Position numbers and translations under genes: made by a program
DNA from: Erinaceus europaeus
Lineage: Eukaryota; Chordata; Mammalia; Eulipotyphla; Erinaceidae
DNA length: 64,000 nt
Direction: 5' to 3'
Assembly: GCF_950295315.1 (NCBI RefSeq)
Contig: NC_080162.1
Span: 72,298,697 to 72,362,696 of the forward strand
Part shown: piece by piece, positions 61,977-64,000 of the stretch
Numbering within the stretch: the first letter of the stretch is position 1
How the letters are laid out: each line of letters starts with the position of its first letter
The notes under the pieces: generated by a model
What the model was told of the DNA's origin: nothing
Databases searched by the model: none
The model's input: the letters and a program-made list of their open reading frames with translations, nothing else

Positions 61977-63477
61977 TCTTCTTCTAGCGTTTGCCCTTCT
62001 TCCGTAGCCAGTCAACAGCGTCAGGTTGAGCCTGATGTAAAGTTTCGAGACCTCCTTTGAATCTGGAGAGGTGGCAGTCGTTGACTATGTGGGTTATAGT
62101 CTGTCTGGAGCCGCAGGGGCAGTTCGGGTCGTCTCTGGCTCCCCAGCGATGGAACATAGCGGCGCACCGGCCATGGCCTGTTCCATAGCGATTGAGGAGG
62201 GCCCAATCATAACGTGCTAGGTCAAAGCCGGGTTGACGCTTGCAGGGGTCTGTGATGAGGTGTTTATTCTTTACCTCAGCTGACTGCCAACTCTGTTTCC
62301 AAGAGACTGGAACAGAGAAGTTCAGTGTAGGTGTAGGGGACCAGATTGGGTGACGAGACGTCAAGCGTTGGGCAGGGTGGGCGAAGATATCCGCGTATAT
62401 TGGCAGGTCCGGTCGAGCGTAGATGTGGGAAATGAACTTAGATGATGCCGCATCCCGACGAATATCTGGCGGGGCGATGTTGCTAAGAACTGGCAGCCAT
62501 GAAACCGGGGTGGAATGGATGGTTCCAGAAATTATCCTCATGGAGGAATATAATTTGGAATTGACCAAGTGGACATGGGGGCTACGGAACCATCCTGGGG
62601 CACAGTATTCTGCAGTGGAATAGCATAATGCCAGAGATGATGATCGTAGTGTGGAAGCGCTCGCGCCCCATGAGGAGCTGGCCAGTCTTGCAATGATGTT
62701 ATTCCTCGCACCCACCTTTGCTGCAGTTTTTATGAGATGTTCGTGAAATGACAGAGTGTGATCAAGAGTAACGCCAAGATAGACTGGCTGGGCTTCATGC
62801 CAGATTCTCATATCGCCAAGCTGCACATTAAGCTCACGTGAGGCCGAGGCATGGTGTAGATGGAAAACAGATGATACCGTTTTTGCAGTGCTAGGGATTA
62901 GTCGCCATTTTTTACAGTGATCAGATATCAGAGACATGTCTTTCGTGAGTGTTTCCTCGAGGATGTCGAACTTTGATGCCTGAGTTGCATAGCAGATGTC
63001 ATCGGCGTTGATGAACTTCCTTGAAGAAGTTTCTGGGAGGTCATTGATGTAAATATTAAATAGCGTAGGAGCCAGAACAGAGCCCTGGGGGAGGCCACTT
63101 GAGACAAGTCTCCATCTGCTAGACTTGTCACCCAGATGTACCCGGAATCTTCTGTTTTGGAGAAGAAACGATATAGTGTTGGCCACCCATGGAGGCAGGC
63201 ATCTTGAGATCTTGACTAGGAGACCATGGTGCCAGACCGTGTCATAGGCTGCTGTGAGATCAACAAAGACAGCACCCGTCTTTAAATTATTCTGGAATCC
63301 ATTTTCAATGTAAGTTGAGAGGGCCAGGGCTTGTTCGCAGGTAGATCTTCCTGGGCGGAAACCAGCCTGGGCGGGTGATAGGAATTTCTCTGTAAGATGA
63401 GAAATACGTGACAGAAGCAGCCTCTCAAGGAGTTTGTAACACACAGAGAGGAGAGAAATTGGTCTATAGCTGGCGGC
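61977..63477 (-). mobile_element. 5'-truncated Jockey/CR1-like non-LTR retrotransposon with intact RT frame
   Basis: The insertion is about 1501 bp, flanked by a perfect 12-bp duplication (CTCTGAGGAGGT at 61965-61976 and 63478-63489). It is truncated at its 5' end and terminates with the stop codon followed directly by AAGAAGA rather than poly(A). The whole insertion apart from the tail is coding. Short simple-sequence 3' tails, 5' truncation and variable target duplications are typical of target-primed non-LTR elements outside L1. A second 3' copy lies at 22623-22744. The family cannot be named exactly from sequence alone; Jockey- or CR1-group is my judgement from the RT and C-terminal motifs. 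Confidence 0.9.
61984..63477 (-). CDS. Partial reverse transcriptase ORF of the non-LTR element (497 codons to stop)
   Basis: The frame enters the element in phase at the truncation point (A-A-S-Y-R-P-I-S-L-L) and runs unbroken to a TAG at 61986-61984. Counting from the first alanine: the YRPISLL block opens the RT domain; GFRPGRST is near 40; the catalytic-aspartate block FVDLTAAYDTVW is near 71-82; SGLPQGSVLAPTLFNIYIND is near 127-146; the usual Y/F-A-D-D box reads NADD near 157-160; YLGVTLD is near 233-239. The C-terminal part has LLNRYGTGHGRC and a CCHC-like C-x-C-x7-H-x4-C cluster near 453-468. The endonuclease and any ORF1 are missing through truncation. There is no start codon of its own, so it is a remnant, but a remarkably undecayed one. 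Confidence 0.88.
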   Translation of the reverse strand, partial: AASYRPISLLSVCYKLLERLLLSRISHLTEKFLSPAQAGFRPGRSTCEQALALSTYIENGFQNNLKTGAVFVDLTAAYDTVWHHGLLVKISRCLPPWVANTISFLLQNRRFRVHLGDKSSRWRLVSSGLPQGSVLAPTLFNIYINDLPETSSRKFINADDICYATQASKFDILEETLTKDMSLISDHCKKWRLIPSTAKTVSSVFHLHHASASRELNVQLGDMRIWHEAQPVYLGVTLDHTLSFHEHLIKTAAKVGARNNIIARLASSSWGASASTLRSSSLALCYSTAEYCAPGWFRSPHVHLVNSKLYSSMRIISGTIHSTPVSWLPVLSNIAPPDIRRDAASSKFISHIYARPDLPIYADIFAHPAQRLTSRHPIWSPTPTLNFSVPVSWKQSWQSAEVKNKHLITDPCKRQPGFDLARYDWALLNRYGTGHGRCAAMFHRWGARDDPNCPCGSRQTITHIVNDCHLSRFKGGLETLHQAQPDAVDWLRKKGKR

Positions 63478-63489
63478 CTCTGAGGAGGT
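63478..63489. repeat. Target-site duplication, 5' side of the RT element
   Basis: CTCTGAGGAGGT, identical to 61965-61976. It marks the 5' truncation point of the insertion. Confidence 0.88.
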
Positions 63490-63522
63490 AACGAGAGGCT
63501 AATAAAATGTAAGGGGTGGGTG

Positions 63523-63630
63523 GGGCTGGGAAGATGGTATAGTAGTTATGCAAAAGACTTCCACACTTGAGGCTCCCTGGATACCAATGTAAGACAAACC
63601 AAGCAGTACTCTGGTTTAAAAAAAATGTTG
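63523..63630 (+). mobile_element. SINE family D
   Basis: 'ggggctgggaagatggtata', 'gttatgcaaaagacttcc', 'caagcagtactctggttt', A run. Confidence 0.82.
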
Positions 63631-64000
63631 GAGGTGATTTCAGAAGGTGATAAAGGTCAGGAGCTCGTGGTAGGTGCTTCAAGGAAGGGGGCACTTTTGA
63701 GTTGGGGATACTGGTAAGCAACCAACTTGAACTCCCGTCCCATAAGGAGCTAGATTTCCAAGAAAACTGGAGCTTGTCATTTTGGCTAACATTATGATGC
63801 TCACTAAAACTATGTGGGTGGGGTGGGATGCCCTGAGTTTGTAAGTGAAGCTGTTATATCAGGAACTAAGAGCTTTAGGTGTTGCTATCCAATCTCTTAA
63901 CCAATCTACTGCCTAAGTGCATACAAGCTTTGCCTGGAGGGCTGGTTCAGCCCAGATTGCAGGGGGGGGATTGCTACCCTCTCCCCCAATGGGTTAATTT
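63631..64000. other. Unannotated right edge
   Basis: I recognise no gene, repeat family or RNA in this stretch. Confidence 0.4.

Overview
The window is mammalian nuclear DNA. It is dominated by short interspersed repeats of a kind I associate with hedgehogs (Erinaceus, Eulipotyphla): tRNA-derived SINEs whose bodies carry a 'CCCCACCTGCAGG' block followed by pyrimidine-rich and A-rich tails. The species call rests on recognising the repeat style, not on a search. There are no prokaryotic features.

One protein-coding gene can be supported. It is STK35 (serine/threonine kinase 35, also called CLIK1), on the minus strand and spanning almost the whole window. Exon 1 (start codon at 48742) and exon 2 (47244-47832) lie in a CpG-rich block at about 47.1-48.95 kb. 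Exon 3 (31154-31904) carries most of the kinase domain and the stop codon at 31192-31194. A perfect splice donor lies 38 nt past the stop, and a good acceptor at 6419-6420 opens a 4.6-kb 3' UTR exon that ends near 1810, behind an AATAAA signal at 1828-1833. The splice model gives 529 residues. Introns are about 0.6, 15.3 and 24.7 kb.

The introns and the upstream flank (49-64 kb) are packed with SINEs. I group them into four families: A, 'GGGAGTCGGGCGGTAGC' head; B, 'GGGGCCAGGTGGTGGC' head; C, 'TGGTCCAGGAGGTGG' head; D, 'GGGGAGATAGCATAATGG' head. Many have visible target-site duplications (TSDs). Other repeats are 3' fragments of a young L1 family (10.1, 13.06, 44.24 and 50.93-52.31 kb), ancient L1, L2, MIR and MER5-like relics, an unclassified A-tailed dispersed repeat (0, 54.6 and 56.5 kb), and microsatellites.

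The most striking object is at 61977-63477 on the minus strand. It is a 5'-truncated non-LTR retrotransposon with an uninterrupted 497-codon reverse-transcriptase reading frame of Jockey/CR1-like, invertebrate type. It has an (AAG)n tail instead of poly(A) and a perfect 12-bp TSD. A second, shorter 3' copy at about 22.62-22.74 kb matches it at 80 of 81 bases over the last codons. Such an element is unexpected in a placental mammal. It is the main candidate here for something undescribed, possibly horizontally acquired.
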